From a virus, in IMG/VR virus record IMGVR_UViG_3300023171_000011, positions 1 to 64,000 of that record: 64,000 nucleotides of DNA; one strand, written 5' to 3'. The notes under the pieces are model-generated. The model had not been told where the DNA came from, did not search any database, and saw only the letters and a list, made by a program, of their open reading frames with translations. Position 1 is the first letter of the stretch; each line of letters begins with the position of its first letter. This document shows positions 20,520 to 29,740 of the stretch, one piece after another. The translations under genes were made by a program, and so were the position numbers.

Positions 20520-20591
20520 TTCATAAAATTTTAAAGTATGGATTCTGTTAATTAACGGGAGTAAAAATAGGGAATAAAAAACCAACATTTG

Positions 20592-20599
20592 CAAATCTA
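20592..20599 (-). promoter_or_regulatory. Minus-strand promoter box TAGATTTG
   Basis: CAAATCTA on the plus strand reads TAGATTTG on the minus strand, about 73 nt upstream of the start of the lone leftward gene. Confidence 0.5.
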
Positions 20600-20680
20600 C
20601 TTTTTTCACCATAGCTTTGATACAGCTTATACCCTTAGATGCAACATCAAAAAACAAGTAGAAACGTCATTTAAAATAAT

Positions 20681-20744
20681 CTGAGGGGAGAAGTTTCTCT
20701 GGCTTTTGCTAGGGTATAAGCCACTTCAAACCTCAGTACTTTTT
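20681..20744 (+). promoter_or_regulatory. Three-way-junction leader of packaging operon
   Basis: CTGAGG (20681-20686) pairs with CCTCAG (20731-20736), enclosing two hairpins: GAGA/TCTC (20688-20699) and GGCTT/AAGCC (20701-20722). Five T follow (20740-20744), 5 nt before the ATG at 20749. A structured leader or weak terminator at the start of the late operon. Confidence 0.4.
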
Positions 20745-20748
20745 GGAT

Positions 20749-20889
20749 ATGAACGCAAAAAACGCAAGGAAGTTAAGGAAACACGCAGCCGAAGTAGCTG
20801 GGCCAAAAGATAGGGACCGGTGCTTAAAGGATTTAAAAATGTTGTGCAATAAGGGCCTGATTAAATTTAGCAATGGAAGCAATAAATAG
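20749..20889 (+). CDS. Small basic protein, 46 aa
   Basis: ATG 20749, TAG 20889. Begins MNAKNARKLRKHAAEVAGPK and is strongly basic, with two Cys in the C-terminal half (RCLKDLKMLCNKG). The start MNAKxARKLRKxA is seen in short phage proteins. It overlaps the next gene by 17 nt. Possibly nucleic-acid binding; function unknown. Confidence 0.6.
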   Translation: MNAKNARKLRKHAAEVAGPKDRDRCLKDLKMLCNKGLIKFSNGSNK

Positions 20890-21481
20890 TAACATAGGCG
20901 TTGTCTTCGATGAAGAAGATAAAAGGTTCTTTGATCTTGGTAACGGGGTCACATTAGAGAGAGCCGAAGCTTGGCGCTTCAATGAGGGATCGGAAGAAAA
21001 AAACACAAGGGTAGAAACAAACGTGAATCATTTGGAGGTAAACCCTCAATTCGCACGAGTAGTCGTAGCCAATCCCAATTTACCTTACGAGGTTGGGGAT
21101 ATTTTATTTCTTCACTACCTGGCTTATGAAACATTTGAAGAGTTATTCGAATTGCAGGGAGAGGATAAGGTTTGCTTTATTGAAGAGTCGTACGTGCTAT
21201 TTAAAATTAAGGATGGTCAATTTATTTTACCCAAAGGAGTTTACCTGGCAGAAGAAGTCTTAGAGGATGCTCCTAAAACAGCAAGCGGCATCTTTCTAAC
21301 GCCTTTCACCCATACGAAGGATGATTTGGTCATCAGAATAAAACACTGCCCTGTAGAGGCCCCTATCTACGCTGAGGGAGACTTGGTAATAAGCCTTGAT
21401 GTTCACAATTACCCTATAGAGGTTTATGATCAAAAATACTTTGTGATTAAAGAAGATGAGATTGTAGGAAAAAGAAAGTAA
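20873..21481 (+). CDS. Tandem GroES-fold-like protein, 202 aa
   Basis: The C-terminal half looks like GroES: VYLAEEVLEDAPKTASGIFLTP (mobile-loop-like TxSGIxL), GDLVISLDVHNYPIEVYD and YFVIKEDEIVGK at the end. The N-terminal half has related features (ARVVVANPNLPYEVGDILFLHYLAYE), suggesting a duplicated fold with the first mobile loop degenerate. It sits at the head of the packaging operon, separate from the canonical GroES-like gene at 9947. Inference: capsid-folding co-chaperonin or structural relative. Start overlaps the preceding gene. Confidence 0.5.
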   Translation: MEAINSNIGVVFDEEDKRFFDLGNGVTLERAEAWRFNEGSEEKNTRVETNVNHLEVNPQFARVVVANPNLPYEVGDILFLHYLAYETFEELFELQGEDKVCFIEESYVLFKIKDGQFILPKGVYLAEEVLEDAPKTASGIFLTPFTHTKDDLVIRIKHCPVEAPIYAEGDLVISLDVHNYPIEVYDQKYFVIKEDEIVGKRK

Positions 21482-21482
21482 T

Positions 21483-22280
21483 ATGTTACCTAAGCGACAA
21501 TTCTATGTTCCGGTTCCGGTTGTCAAAGAAGAACCGATTGTAAGGGCTAAACGGATAACAGTGAAAGCTCCCGTTATCGTAAAAACTATTGCTTTAGAAA
21601 AAGCAGAAGAGATTAAAGAAACATCCCAAGAGTTAAGAAAGACGATCACCAAATTAAAAGTTGAACTTAAAAAAGCAAACCTAAAATTAGAAAAGCTCAA
21701 AGAGAAACCTTCTTACGTACAAGAAAACAGAACTAGGTTAGCTAACTTCAAAAAAAGGTTAGAAGCTCAGTTAAGAGCAGAGTGGTACATAAGGATAAAG
21801 TGGGCAATGTTTGACGATAGGAATTTTGGAAAAGCAAGTCTCATGGCAGCTTTTATGGTCACTTACACAAGGATGAAAAAAATGGACTTGATTGACTATG
21901 CGGTATTTCATATTTGTGATAGGTTTACTTATATGAATTATACTGATCTTCGGGTTTACGGAATCTTAAAACTACAGGCAGAGAAATCCCTTAGAAACTT
22001 AGTTAAGAAAGGTTGGGTAACAAAAATAATGACAACCAATAAGGGCAAACAAAACAAAGCCGCTTTCTATGTTAGTGAGGAAGGAAAGAGTCAATACTTA
22101 TTATTTCTTCGTGCTTACAAAAAACACCTTAAGGATAAGCACGAAGACATAGAGCCCGAAGTAATTAAAACTGGACTAGATGTCATTATTGGACAAAGAG
22201 CTGCAATAACAAGAGTTAAACGACAAATCATAAGACCTTATGTTAATTATAGACCAAAAAAAGAGAAGTGGGAACAGTGA
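21483..22280 (+). CDS. Coiled-coil winged-helix DNA-binding protein, possible small terminase
   Basis: 265 aa. Residues ~30-100 form a long Lys/Glu-rich coiled coil. Residues ~125-215 look like a winged helix (VFHICDRFTYMNYTDLRVYG, then LQAEKSLRNLVKKGWVTKI). A DNA-binding protein placed two genes before the large terminase is a good candidate for the small terminase or packaging-site recognition factor, but there is no sequence signature for TerS. Overlaps the next gene by 41 nt. Confidence 0.5.
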   Translation: MLPKRQFYVPVPVVKEEPIVRAKRITVKAPVIVKTIALEKAEEIKETSQELRKTITKLKVELKKANLKLEKLKEKPSYVQENRTRLANFKKRLEAQLRAEWYIRIKWAMFDDRNFGKASLMAAFMVTYTRMKKMDLIDYAVFHICDRFTYMNYTDLRVYGILKLQAEKSLRNLVKKGWVTKIMTTNKGKQNKAAFYVSEEGKSQYLLFLRAYKKHLKDKHEDIEPEVIKTGLDVIIGQRAAITRVKRQIIRPYVNYRPKKEKWEQ

Positions 22281-22665
22281 GGTAGATGAATACATCACAG
22301 AGTTAGAAAATTCATGGCTGACCTTTGAGGCAAGTAATATCAAAAAGTTGATTATATCTTGCGATCATGTAGCCGGCATATTGGCTGATGACATATTGTT
22401 GCTTCCAAAACTTGGCGACGATGAAGATGAAACAAAGTTACAGATGCTTGGTAGCAGAAAGAATAAACATTTCATAGCATTCAAGAATGTAATTGCCGAT
22501 ATAAAGCATTTTAAGACGATATCAGACCTCTTGGAAGAGATGAAGCCTAAATTGCATGTACCAGAGGCCAAAGTCCCTGAGAAAGCCTTAAAACAAGAAA
22601 TAATTGAAGAGAAAACTACAATTAGAAAAAATATATCTGATATTGCATTAGGTAAAAAACAATGA
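22240..22665 (+). CDS. Hypothetical protein upstream of terminase, 141 aa
   Basis: Helical, charged protein (MLIIDQKKRSGNSEVDEYITELENSW), C-terminus rich in Glu/Lys. Its stop overlaps the TerL start (ATGA). From position and helical nature it is an alternative small-terminase candidate. A later start would reduce the 41-nt overlap with the previous gene, but no ATG follows soon. Confidence 0.5.
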   Translation: MLIIDQKKRSGNSEVDEYITELENSWLTFEASNIKKLIISCDHVAGILADDILLLPKLGDDEDETKLQMLGSRKNKHFIAFKNVIADIKHFKTISDLLEEMKPKLHVPEAKVPEKALKQEIIEEKTTIRKNISDIALGKKQ

Positions 22666-24653
22666 GAGAAAGGGATGCACTTCATTTAGCGATTAAGAAC
22701 TTTGAACGGGAGCGTATCATTGGCGAAATCATGGTGTATTTACCTAAGCCGCCAAACTTCACTAAAATAGCAAATTTCAATTTACGTATTGCTGACCAGA
22801 AGTTCCAGTATACTAAACAGCCCGACAAAGGAAAAGAACCAAGTGATGAGTTCTTGGCCCAAGAGTTTGATCGCTTCGAAAATGGTTATTGGTTTTTCAA
22901 CAATGGAAATGTAGAATGGATTTCTCCCAATCATTATTTCTTTCTGAACTACTGGAAGGATAAAGGGAAAAACATGAAGTTCATTGACTCACAAAGAGAA
23001 GCATTCCTTTGGTGGTGGCAAATAGAGCGGATGGAGTACATGGCCGGTGGTAATTTAATATCGAACCGGAGGTTTGGAAAAACTGTTTTTGGTACTTGTG
23101 TACTTTATTGGAGAAGTTCAACCAATGCTAATTTCAGGGGTGGTATCCAATCTAAGACTAATCCAGATAGTAAACTGGTATTCAATAAACTGATTAAGTC
23201 CTGGCAGAAACTACCAGATTGGTTGAAGCCGGTGGATAGTGGAGAGACAAGGCCGGCAACAGTACTCGACTTTACCGAACCACGTAGCTCAACTAAAAAG
23301 GGTAAAAAAGTTTACGAAGAGGTTCTTGACAGTTCGATAGATTTTCGATCATCTTCTGCAGATGCTTATGATGGTGATGAGCTTCATACGTACTACGAGG
23401 ATGAGTTTGGTAAGTCGGTCGAGGTAAATACTGACGAAAGATGGGGTGTGGTCCAGTTCTGTTTATTGATAGGATCTGATTTAGTTGGTAAGGCGCTACG
23501 GACCACTACCGTCGAGGAAATGGAGAAGAAGGGTGGTAAACATGCTAAGAAGACTTGGGACGACAGCGCCATTAAAACGCTAAATCCTGAGACGGGTATG
23601 ACCACTTCAATGCTAACTAATTTATTCATTCCTGCGGACTTTGGTTTTAAAGGTAGGCACCCTGTAACTAAACAACCTTTTGTTGACGAATATGGTATTT
23701 CTAATAGAAAGCTCGCCACAGAATACATTGAGTCTTTATGGACCAATCTTGAGGGTACAAAACTAGCAGCAGCACAGCGTAAAAACCCGTTAAAAATTAA
23801 ACACGCATTTCAGCTTCAAAATTTTGACTCTGTATTTGATAATGAGCTTTTGGAAGAGCAGAAAGAATATCTGGAAAACGAGGCGCCAAAAACATTAAGA
23901 CGTAGAGTAACTTTCGCTAAAGATGACGATGGACTTGTAAAATGGAGAGATGACCCAAGAGGTTATCATGAAATGGTTTGGGACTTTGAAAAACCTTCCG
24001 AATCAAACCGGAGGGTAGTGAATAGAGAAACCCAACTCTATATGCCAAATAACGTAGGTGGCTTTGCTGCTGGTGTCGATCCATTTGCCGCCACTATAAC
24101 AACAGGACCTGGTTCAATGGGTGTTTGTTACATCTACAAAAAAGGAGACCCCTTAGACCCTGAAAATAGCGGATTTTGCGTATTGAGGTATGCACAAAGA
24201 ACAAGGTACAAAGCTGACTTCCATAAGAACGTGATGCTTCTTTGCCAGTATTACGGATGTAAAGCCAATTACGAGAGTGATGTAGATGATTACTACGAGA
24301 AGTTCATTGAGAGTGGATTTAAGCATTACATCATGTGGAGGCCTAAATCTACGGTAGATCCTCAGAGAAGAAACGTCAAGACAAAATACGGCACTCCTTC
24401 TAAAGATCCTTTCGCTTTACAAAAACACACTGAGGTAATTGATGAGTATATCAAACTTCACCACCATAAGATTTACTTCCCTGAGCTCATTGATCAGCTT
24501 ATTGACTACGATGTAAATGACCGGACTAAGTTCGATGATGTGATCGCTTTTGGTATGTCTTTAATCGGAGGAATGGATGGTGCAGGTAAATCAAACGAAC
24601 CAGTAAAAGTGAAGAAATTCTTAGAGTTAAGGAGGACTAAAAGATATGCGTAA
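22662..24653 (+). CDS. terL: Terminase large subunit
   Basis: 663 aa. ATPase: Walker A-type SNRRFGKTVFG around residues 134-144 (arginine-containing deviant P-loop typical of TerL), Walker B plus catalytic Glu in ELHTYYEDEFG around 240-248. RNase H-like nuclease: first Asp in AAGVDPFAATITTG near 470, middle acidic residues in YESDVDDYYEKF near 545, last Asp in RTKFDDVIAFGMSL near 623. It cuts concatemers and pumps DNA into procapsids through the portal. It lies immediately before the portal gene; start overlaps the upstream stop. Confidence 0.93.
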   Translation: MRERDALHLAIKNFERERIIGEIMVYLPKPPNFTKIANFNLRIADQKFQYTKQPDKGKEPSDEFLAQEFDRFENGYWFFNNGNVEWISPNHYFFLNYWKDKGKNMKFIDSQREAFLWWWQIERMEYMAGGNLISNRRFGKTVFGTCVLYWRSSTNANFRGGIQSKTNPDSKLVFNKLIKSWQKLPDWLKPVDSGETRPATVLDFTEPRSSTKKGKKVYEEVLDSSIDFRSSSADAYDGDELHTYYEDEFGKSVEVNTDERWGVVQFCLLIGSDLVGKALRTTTVEEMEKKGGKHAKKTWDDSAIKTLNPETGMTTSMLTNLFIPADFGFKGRHPVTKQPFVDEYGISNRKLATEYIESLWTNLEGTKLAAAQRKNPLKIKHAFQLQNFDSVFDNELLEEQKEYLENEAPKTLRRRVTFAKDDDGLVKWRDDPRGYHEMVWDFEKPSESNRRVVNRETQLYMPNNVGGFAAGVDPFAATITTGPGSMGVCYIYKKGDPLDPENSGFCVLRYAQRTRYKADFHKNVMLLCQYYGCKANYESDVDDYYEKFIESGFKHYIMWRPKSTVDPQRRNVKTKYGTPSKDPFALQKHTEVIDEYIKLHHHKIYFPELIDQLIDYDVNDRTKFDDVIAFGMSLIGGMDGAGKSNEPVKVKKFLELRRTKRYA

Positions 24654-24663
24654 AAAATATCTA

Positions 24664-24671
24664 TATATTTG
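24664..24671 (+). promoter_or_regulatory. Promoter box TATATTTG before portal gene
   Basis: A perfect TANNTTTG 17 nt before the ATG at 24689, in the only gap between terminase and portal. Confidence 0.6.
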
Positions 24672-24688
24672 TTTAAAATTCTTATAAC

Positions 24689-27160
24689 ATGACTAACGAC
24701 AGTACGTATCCAAACCCACTAGCTTTAGATAGCGAAAAGAACTCTCCTGAATACGGATTAAGGGTTATGAAAGCAGCTTACGACCATTGGAACGGGGGGA
24801 ACGGGAAGGAATCTGCCAGTCAACGTAAACGTAGATTTGACTACAATAGAACGTATGCTTCTGGTCAACAGGATATGCAGGAGTTTAAAGATATTTTGGA
24901 TTTGGACGGTGATATGTCAGTTGTTAACCTTGACTATTCTCCAATTCCTATTGCTCCGGCATTTCTCGAAAGAATGGACGACAGGTTCATGCAAAGGATT
25001 GAAAAAATACAGTGCAATACTATAGATCCGCTAAGTCAAACTAAAAGAGAGAAAGCCAAAGCTGATCAGAAATTCAAGCTTAAGGAAAAAGAAAGAATCA
25101 TGGCGCTGCAGAATGAGTCAGGTGTCCAAGTAGAAGAGTTCAAAGAAGATGACCCTGCGGATGAAACGGAATTAGACCTTCGGTTTGGATTCACTTATAA
25201 GCAGCGTGAAGAGGTTATTATGGAACAGGGTATTGATCTTATCTTCTATGATAATAATTGGCCCATGGTCATTAAAAAGCGTATATTCAAAGATTTAAAG
25301 GAATGTGGTGTAGCTCAAGTTAAGCCTTTCATTGATCAGAACGGAAGAATTAAAATCAGGTTCTCTAAACCAGAAAATATCATTGCTTCTTATACGGATT
25401 GGGATGACTTTAGGGATTGTCAAATACAAGGCGAAATCTATGATATGAGCATCATGGCGATCCGGATGCTTTATCCTAAAAAGATCACTGAGGAAAAGCT
25501 TTTCGAGCTTGCTAAGTCTAAACGGGGAATCAACGGGAACCCCAATTCAGAGTTTGGTGATTGGAACCCCAATTTTAATACAGCGATTGCAAGGCCTTAT
25601 GATAACTTTAAAGTTCCTTGTGTAGAGTTAGACCTCAAAACAATTGCGAACCTCACCTACGAGAGCAAAGAGGACTCTTTTGGTAAAGAGATATTAAAGA
25701 AAGTCCAAGTTAAAAAAGAAGGAAAGAAATATATTGACAAACCATACGAAGTAGATTACACTGGTGTGTGGATTGTAGATACCGAATACTTGTTAGATTG
25801 GGGACTGTCAAAAAACATGATCAAGCCTAAAAATAATTTGACTGAGGTTAAGCTGCCATGGGTTACGTATATGTACAACAACGAGAAGATGTCTAATAAG
25901 CCTCTTGTTGAAACCATGATACCTTCGATCAAAATGATGCAGTTGATTTCTTTGCAAGAGCAAAAGATTATTGCAGCAGCAGCACCAGATGGGTTTAAGG
26001 TTGATATTTCTTCAATGAGCGATATCAATTTAGGAGACGGTATGGAAGATGTTTCTCCTTTTGATCTTTACAAGATTTACAAACAGACTGGTGTCCAGTA
26101 CTATAAAGGCATAGCTGACTCTGACGAACAAGGTATGAGTAGGCAAGAACCCATTCAGCCAATGAATGTTCCTTTCTCAGGAAAGCTTGAGCAATTGATG
26201 TCTAAATGGAACCAGGAGTATGATAAGTTGATGCGCATTATCGGGACTAACAATTTAGATTCCGGAAACATCCAGAACCAAGCGGTAGGAAAAGGAGTAT
26301 TACAAGAAGCCAGACAAACAGGAGAAAGTTCTACCAATTACCTTTACTTAGGGTACTTAAACATGATGGAGCGTACGGCTAAAATCTGCAAAGAGTTACT
26401 TTCTATTATTTTGTTCCATGGTAAGAAATATGGAATTGAATATTACGATGGATATCGCCATGCTTTAGATTCCGACAAAGTAGAGTACGTAAGAATTGAG
26501 GGTGATGAAGAATTAGAGAGAGCCGACTTTGATGTTAAAATTCAAGCAGTTGTTGACGACAAAGAGGCTGAGTTCCTGGAAAGAAACATTGAAATTGCTT
26601 TAGACAGAGAAACAATAGATTTGGATGATGCAATCAGAGTGAGACAATTGGCCCGTACAAATATCAAGTATGCGCTTTACGAGTTATCTTATGCTAAACG
26701 TAAAAGAAAACGTGACCGTATGGAAGAAGCTCAGGCTGCGAGTCAATCCAATACTGAGGCGGCAGTTGCGGCAGCTAACGCTAAAGCTGATGGAGATGCT
26801 AAATTGGAAGATCAGAAATTCCAGAATGCCATGGCGCTAATGAAAGAAGAAACTGAGGCCTTGAAAACAGAAGAGATAATAAAGTTTAACTCTATATTAA
26901 AAACAAAAGTTATCGAGGGTATGCTAACTCAAGGAGCAAACATACAGCAAATTCAAACTTCTGCGCCATGGGTATTCGCTGGAATAGGCCTAGTTACGCA
27001 AACGACAGAAGAAATAATGCAAGAACAATTACAAGATATGCAAGAACAAGGACGGATTGAACAACAACAAGCACTCCAACAGCAGCAATTACAAGCCCAA
27101 CAAGAAGAGCAAATGATGCAGCAGGGTAACTTACCCCAAGAACAAGAGATGGTCGCTTAA
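24689..27160 (+). CDS. Portal protein
   Basis: 823 aa, large for a portal but within the range of podoviruses. Located directly after TerL and before scaffold and capsid genes. Features: N-terminal acidic region, a mid-protein helical/wing region, and QEQKIIAAAAPDGFKV plus GKGVLQEARQTGESSTNYL near residues 405-560, consistent with portal stem/clip helices. The C-terminus is a long helical, very Gln-rich barrel-like tail. It forms the dodecameric DNA channel at one capsid vertex. Assigned from gene order, size and composition; no short diagnostic motif exists. Confidence 0.8.
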   Translation: MTNDSTYPNPLALDSEKNSPEYGLRVMKAAYDHWNGGNGKESASQRKRRFDYNRTYASGQQDMQEFKDILDLDGDMSVVNLDYSPIPIAPAFLERMDDRFMQRIEKIQCNTIDPLSQTKREKAKADQKFKLKEKERIMALQNESGVQVEEFKEDDPADETELDLRFGFTYKQREEVIMEQGIDLIFYDNNWPMVIKKRIFKDLKECGVAQVKPFIDQNGRIKIRFSKPENIIASYTDWDDFRDCQIQGEIYDMSIMAIRMLYPKKITEEKLFELAKSKRGINGNPNSEFGDWNPNFNTAIARPYDNFKVPCVELDLKTIANLTYESKEDSFGKEILKKVQVKKEGKKYIDKPYEVDYTGVWIVDTEYLLDWGLSKNMIKPKNNLTEVKLPWVTYMYNNEKMSNKPLVETMIPSIKMMQLISLQEQKIIAAAAPDGFKVDISSMSDINLGDGMEDVSPFDLYKIYKQTGVQYYKGIADSDEQGMSRQEPIQPMNVPFSGKLEQLMSKWNQEYDKLMRIIGTNNLDSGNIQNQAVGKGVLQEARQTGESSTNYLYLGYLNMMERTAKICKELLSIILFHGKKYGIEYYDGYRHALDSDKVEYVRIEGDEELERADFDVKIQAVVDDKEAEFLERNIEIALDRETIDLDDAIRVRQLARTNIKYALYELSYAKRKRKRDRMEEAQAASQSNTEAAVAAANAKADGDAKLEDQKFQNAMALMKEETEALKTEEIIKFNSILKTKVIEGMLTQGANIQQIQTSAPWVFAGIGLVTQTTEEIMQEQLQDMQEQGRIEQQQALQQQQLQAQQEEQMMQQGNLPQEQEMVA

Positions 27161-27170
27161 AACGGCTTAT

Positions 27171-27202
27171 TTTGCATTTAATTAAAAATTGATATACATT
27201 TG
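27171..27202 (+). promoter_or_regulatory. Promoter TTTG-N20-TACATTTG for capsid genes
   Basis: TTTG at 27171-27174 and TACATTTG at 27195-27202, with exactly 20 nt between: the best full match to the Bacteroidota consensus in the window, 29 nt before the scaffold start. Suits high expression of scaffold and capsid. Confidence 0.75.
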
Positions 27203-27231
27203 ATTAACAAATAGAAAAAAGAAAAAACAAT

Positions 27232-28296
27232 ATGAGTACAGAAACTGAAACACCCGTTGCTAATGAGGCTCCTGTCTCAGACAACAATGCTGTAAATCCA
27301 TGGGATAGTTCACCAGCACCAATAGAGACTCCTTCGCATGAACCGGAAGTAAACGGTGTGCCGATAAAAGATGTGACCGTAGAACCCGTTAAAACTACTG
27401 AGGTTAAAACATTTGAGTCTACTCCTGAGCCTGTAATCCAAGAAAAAGTAATTGAAAAAATTGTAGAGAAATACCCTGAGTTTAAAGACGAGTATTCTAA
27501 ACAATTGTTCGATGCTATTCAAAACGGTAAAGAGAACGAGCTGTATGATTACCTGTCTCGCAAAAACAAAGACTACAATACAATGTCTGATGTTGATGTG
27601 GTTAAGGAAAATCTAAAAATCACTAACCCAAGCTGGACAGATAAAGATATTGCCAACGAAATTAAATTCAAATACGGCAACATTCCAGAAAAAAAAGACT
27701 TGAGTCTTATTGATCGAGAAGAAGACCCGGAAGGTTACGAAAAAGCAGAGCGGTTCAATGATGACGTTGATCACAAAGAATTACTGTTAAGCAGAGATGC
27801 CAGGGATTCACGTATCGCTTTAGAGCAAACTAAAAAAACAATAGAGTTCCCCAAAATAGAAAATGTAAGCAATCAACCAGAAGGTCCTACGCAAGAACAG
27901 CTTGACGAAGAACAAAGGCAATGGGAGTTACAGGTTGATGCCGAGATGCCAAAACTATCAGATTTTAAATTCAAAATAGGTGATGAGGAAATCACTTACA
28001 GGATTACAAACGAAGATAAGGCTGATCAAACTGCTTACATGAAAAGCTTTACTCCGCAGAAACTGGCGAGTGAGTTAGGTTGGGTTAATGAAGATGGAAG
28101 TTACAATATTTCAAAACTTGCCGAGGATGTGCTTAAGTTAAAAAATATTGATAAAATCATTGCTTCATCAGCCACGCAAATGAAAACCTCAGCAACTAAA
28201 GAGGTAATTGCTGAGATTAAAAATGTAGACCTTACTCAAAAATCGACTTCACCTGAGTTAGCGCAAAAATCAATTGGGGAATTGCTTTGGACTTAA
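27232..28296 (+). CDS. Putative scaffolding protein
   Basis: 354 aa, acidic, Pro/Glu/Val-rich and low complexity in the first ~110 residues, then predicted helices with many charged residues and no Cys. It lies between portal and major capsid, the usual place of a scaffold. The sequence after residue ~200 (EQLDEEQRQWELQVDAEMP) is coiled-coil prone. It would guide procapsid assembly and leave or be cleaved before packaging. No separate prohead protease gene is visible. Confidence 0.75.
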   Translation: MSTETETPVANEAPVSDNNAVNPWDSSPAPIETPSHEPEVNGVPIKDVTVEPVKTTEVKTFESTPEPVIQEKVIEKIVEKYPEFKDEYSKQLFDAIQNGKENELYDYLSRKNKDYNTMSDVDVVKENLKITNPSWTDKDIANEIKFKYGNIPEKKDLSLIDREEDPEGYEKAERFNDDVDHKELLLSRDARDSRIALEQTKKTIEFPKIENVSNQPEGPTQEQLDEEQRQWELQVDAEMPKLSDFKFKIGDEEITYRITNEDKADQTAYMKSFTPQKLASELGWVNEDGSYNISKLAEDVLKLKNIDKIIASSATQMKTSATKEVIAEIKNVDLTQKSTSPELAQKSIGELLWT

Positions 28297-28325
28297 TCCT
28301 TAACCCAAATTAAAAACTTAAAATT

Positions 28326-29681
28326 ATGGCTATCACTATTCCAAATAGTACACCTGCAAATTATTCAGATCCATCGGTAACCCGTTACGGACTTATTTCA
28401 GGCCTAAACATCGTTAACATTCATGCTGCTAATACCTTCTATGACACTTACGGTTGGACTCCTTACACTTCGCTATCTGAATTGATGGGTGACGATGAGA
28501 AGGCTGACAACAAAGAGTTCAGATGGTATCAATCACATGGACGTGTTATGGGCTTTGTTACTGCTTCGGCTGATGTTACTGTAGCGAACAACGCTGCTGC
28601 AACGATCACTGTAGGAACAGGTTCTTACTCACAAGCAGGAACAAAATCTTTACCGGCTTTAGGTCTTGTATTCCACAATGCTCGTACTGGCGTAGATTCA
28701 AGAGTATCTGCTGTTCCAAACAAAGCTACACCTAATGCGCACACGTTTGCAATGACTCCGGTTGTTACTGGACAAAATGCTTCGGTATTGGCAGGAGATG
28801 AGTTGTTGTCTCGTGGTTTCATTTATCTTGGTGAGCAATCTGATAAAACAGATACGATCATCAGAAACATTGACCGTTACTCTAACTTCTGTACTGAGAT
28901 TCGTGCGGATGATACCATTGGAGATTTGTCTGATGCAGAAAGAATCGAGTTTCAAATCAATGGAAACTATTCTTACACTTACAAGCAAACAAGGGACACC
29001 AACTTACGTTTAATGCGTGAGAAAGATTTCTTGATCTTTGAGGGTACTCAAACCACCAACCTACCTTACGATGAGTCAGGTTCAAACGGTGTAATCAAAC
29101 AAGTTCAGGCGAATGGTATCAATATGGACTATGCAACCTGGAACATTGCTGCTTGGGCTACTTTAAACAGAGGCTTAAACTCGGTGGGTGCTCCAAAAGA
29201 GTACGATGTGTTGTCTGACGATACTGCTGCTGTAGAGATGCAAAACTCTCTTTCAACAGAGTTCAACAACGGTGCAATCGTTTATTCGGCTGCTGCTGGT
29301 ACAAGAGGTGGTATTGATCTTGAGCGTGACTTCCAGTCATTCAAAATCTACAAACGTAAATACAACTTCACCACTTACGGATTGTTCAATGAGCAAGAAG
29401 TATATGGTTCAAGCGGTTTAGGTACTCGTAACAGGTTCAGTTTGTTTATGCCTACAGGTAAAACATCTTCTGCTAAATCAAACGGTAGCACGATCACCAT
29501 GCCTCGTTTCTCAGTGATGTACCAAACTCCATTCGGAGGTAACAAATGGCATGCAGCTCAGAACGGTTTGTTTGCTGACACTCCTACTTCGACTAAAGCT
29601 GAAAAAATCTTCACAACCATTGGTTACTTCGGTTCTAGGGTTATTGGAGCTCAACAATACGCAATCGTTAAAGGAAACTAA
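28326..29681 (+). CDS. Major capsid protein
   Basis: 451 aa, balanced Ala/Thr/Gly composition and predominantly beta structure. It follows the scaffold gene and its codon use is the most uniform in the window (highly expressed type). Segments such as DRYSNFCTEIRADDTIGDLSD, RGGIDLERDFQSFKIYKRKYNF and the C-terminal SVMYQTPFGG region are consistent with an HK97-fold capsid subunit. A strong terminator follows directly, giving a short capsid transcript from the promoter at 27171. HK97 assignment is by context. Confidence 0.85.
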   Translation: MAITIPNSTPANYSDPSVTRYGLISGLNIVNIHAANTFYDTYGWTPYTSLSELMGDDEKADNKEFRWYQSHGRVMGFVTASADVTVANNAAATITVGTGSYSQAGTKSLPALGLVFHNARTGVDSRVSAVPNKATPNAHTFAMTPVVTGQNASVLAGDELLSRGFIYLGEQSDKTDTIIRNIDRYSNFCTEIRADDTIGDLSDAERIEFQINGNYSYTYKQTRDTNLRLMREKDFLIFEGTQTTNLPYDESGSNGVIKQVQANGINMDYATWNIAAWATLNRGLNSVGAPKEYDVLSDDTAAVEMQNSLSTEFNNGAIVYSAAAGTRGGIDLERDFQSFKIYKRKYNFTTYGLFNEQEVYGSSGLGTRNRFSLFMPTGKTSSAKSNGSTITMPRFSVMYQTPFGGNKWHAAQNGLFADTPTSTKAEKIFTTIGYFGSRVIGAQQYAIVKGN

Positions 29682-29685
29682 TACC

Positions 29686-29716
29686 AAAGCCCCTGTAGAA
29701 ATATGGGGGCTTTATT
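29686..29716 (+). terminator. Intrinsic terminator after capsid gene
   Basis: AAAGCCCC (29686-29693) pairs with GGGGCTTT (29706-29713), loop 12 nt, followed by ATTTAC. Positioned 4 nt after the capsid stop. Confidence 0.8.
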
Positions 29717-29740
29717 TACTTAACATATAGAAAAGAAAAA

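Noticed and set aside
22365-22685. Minus-strand frame opposite the gene before TerL
   Set aside because: Antisense shadow; the plus strand has a coherent coupled gene there.
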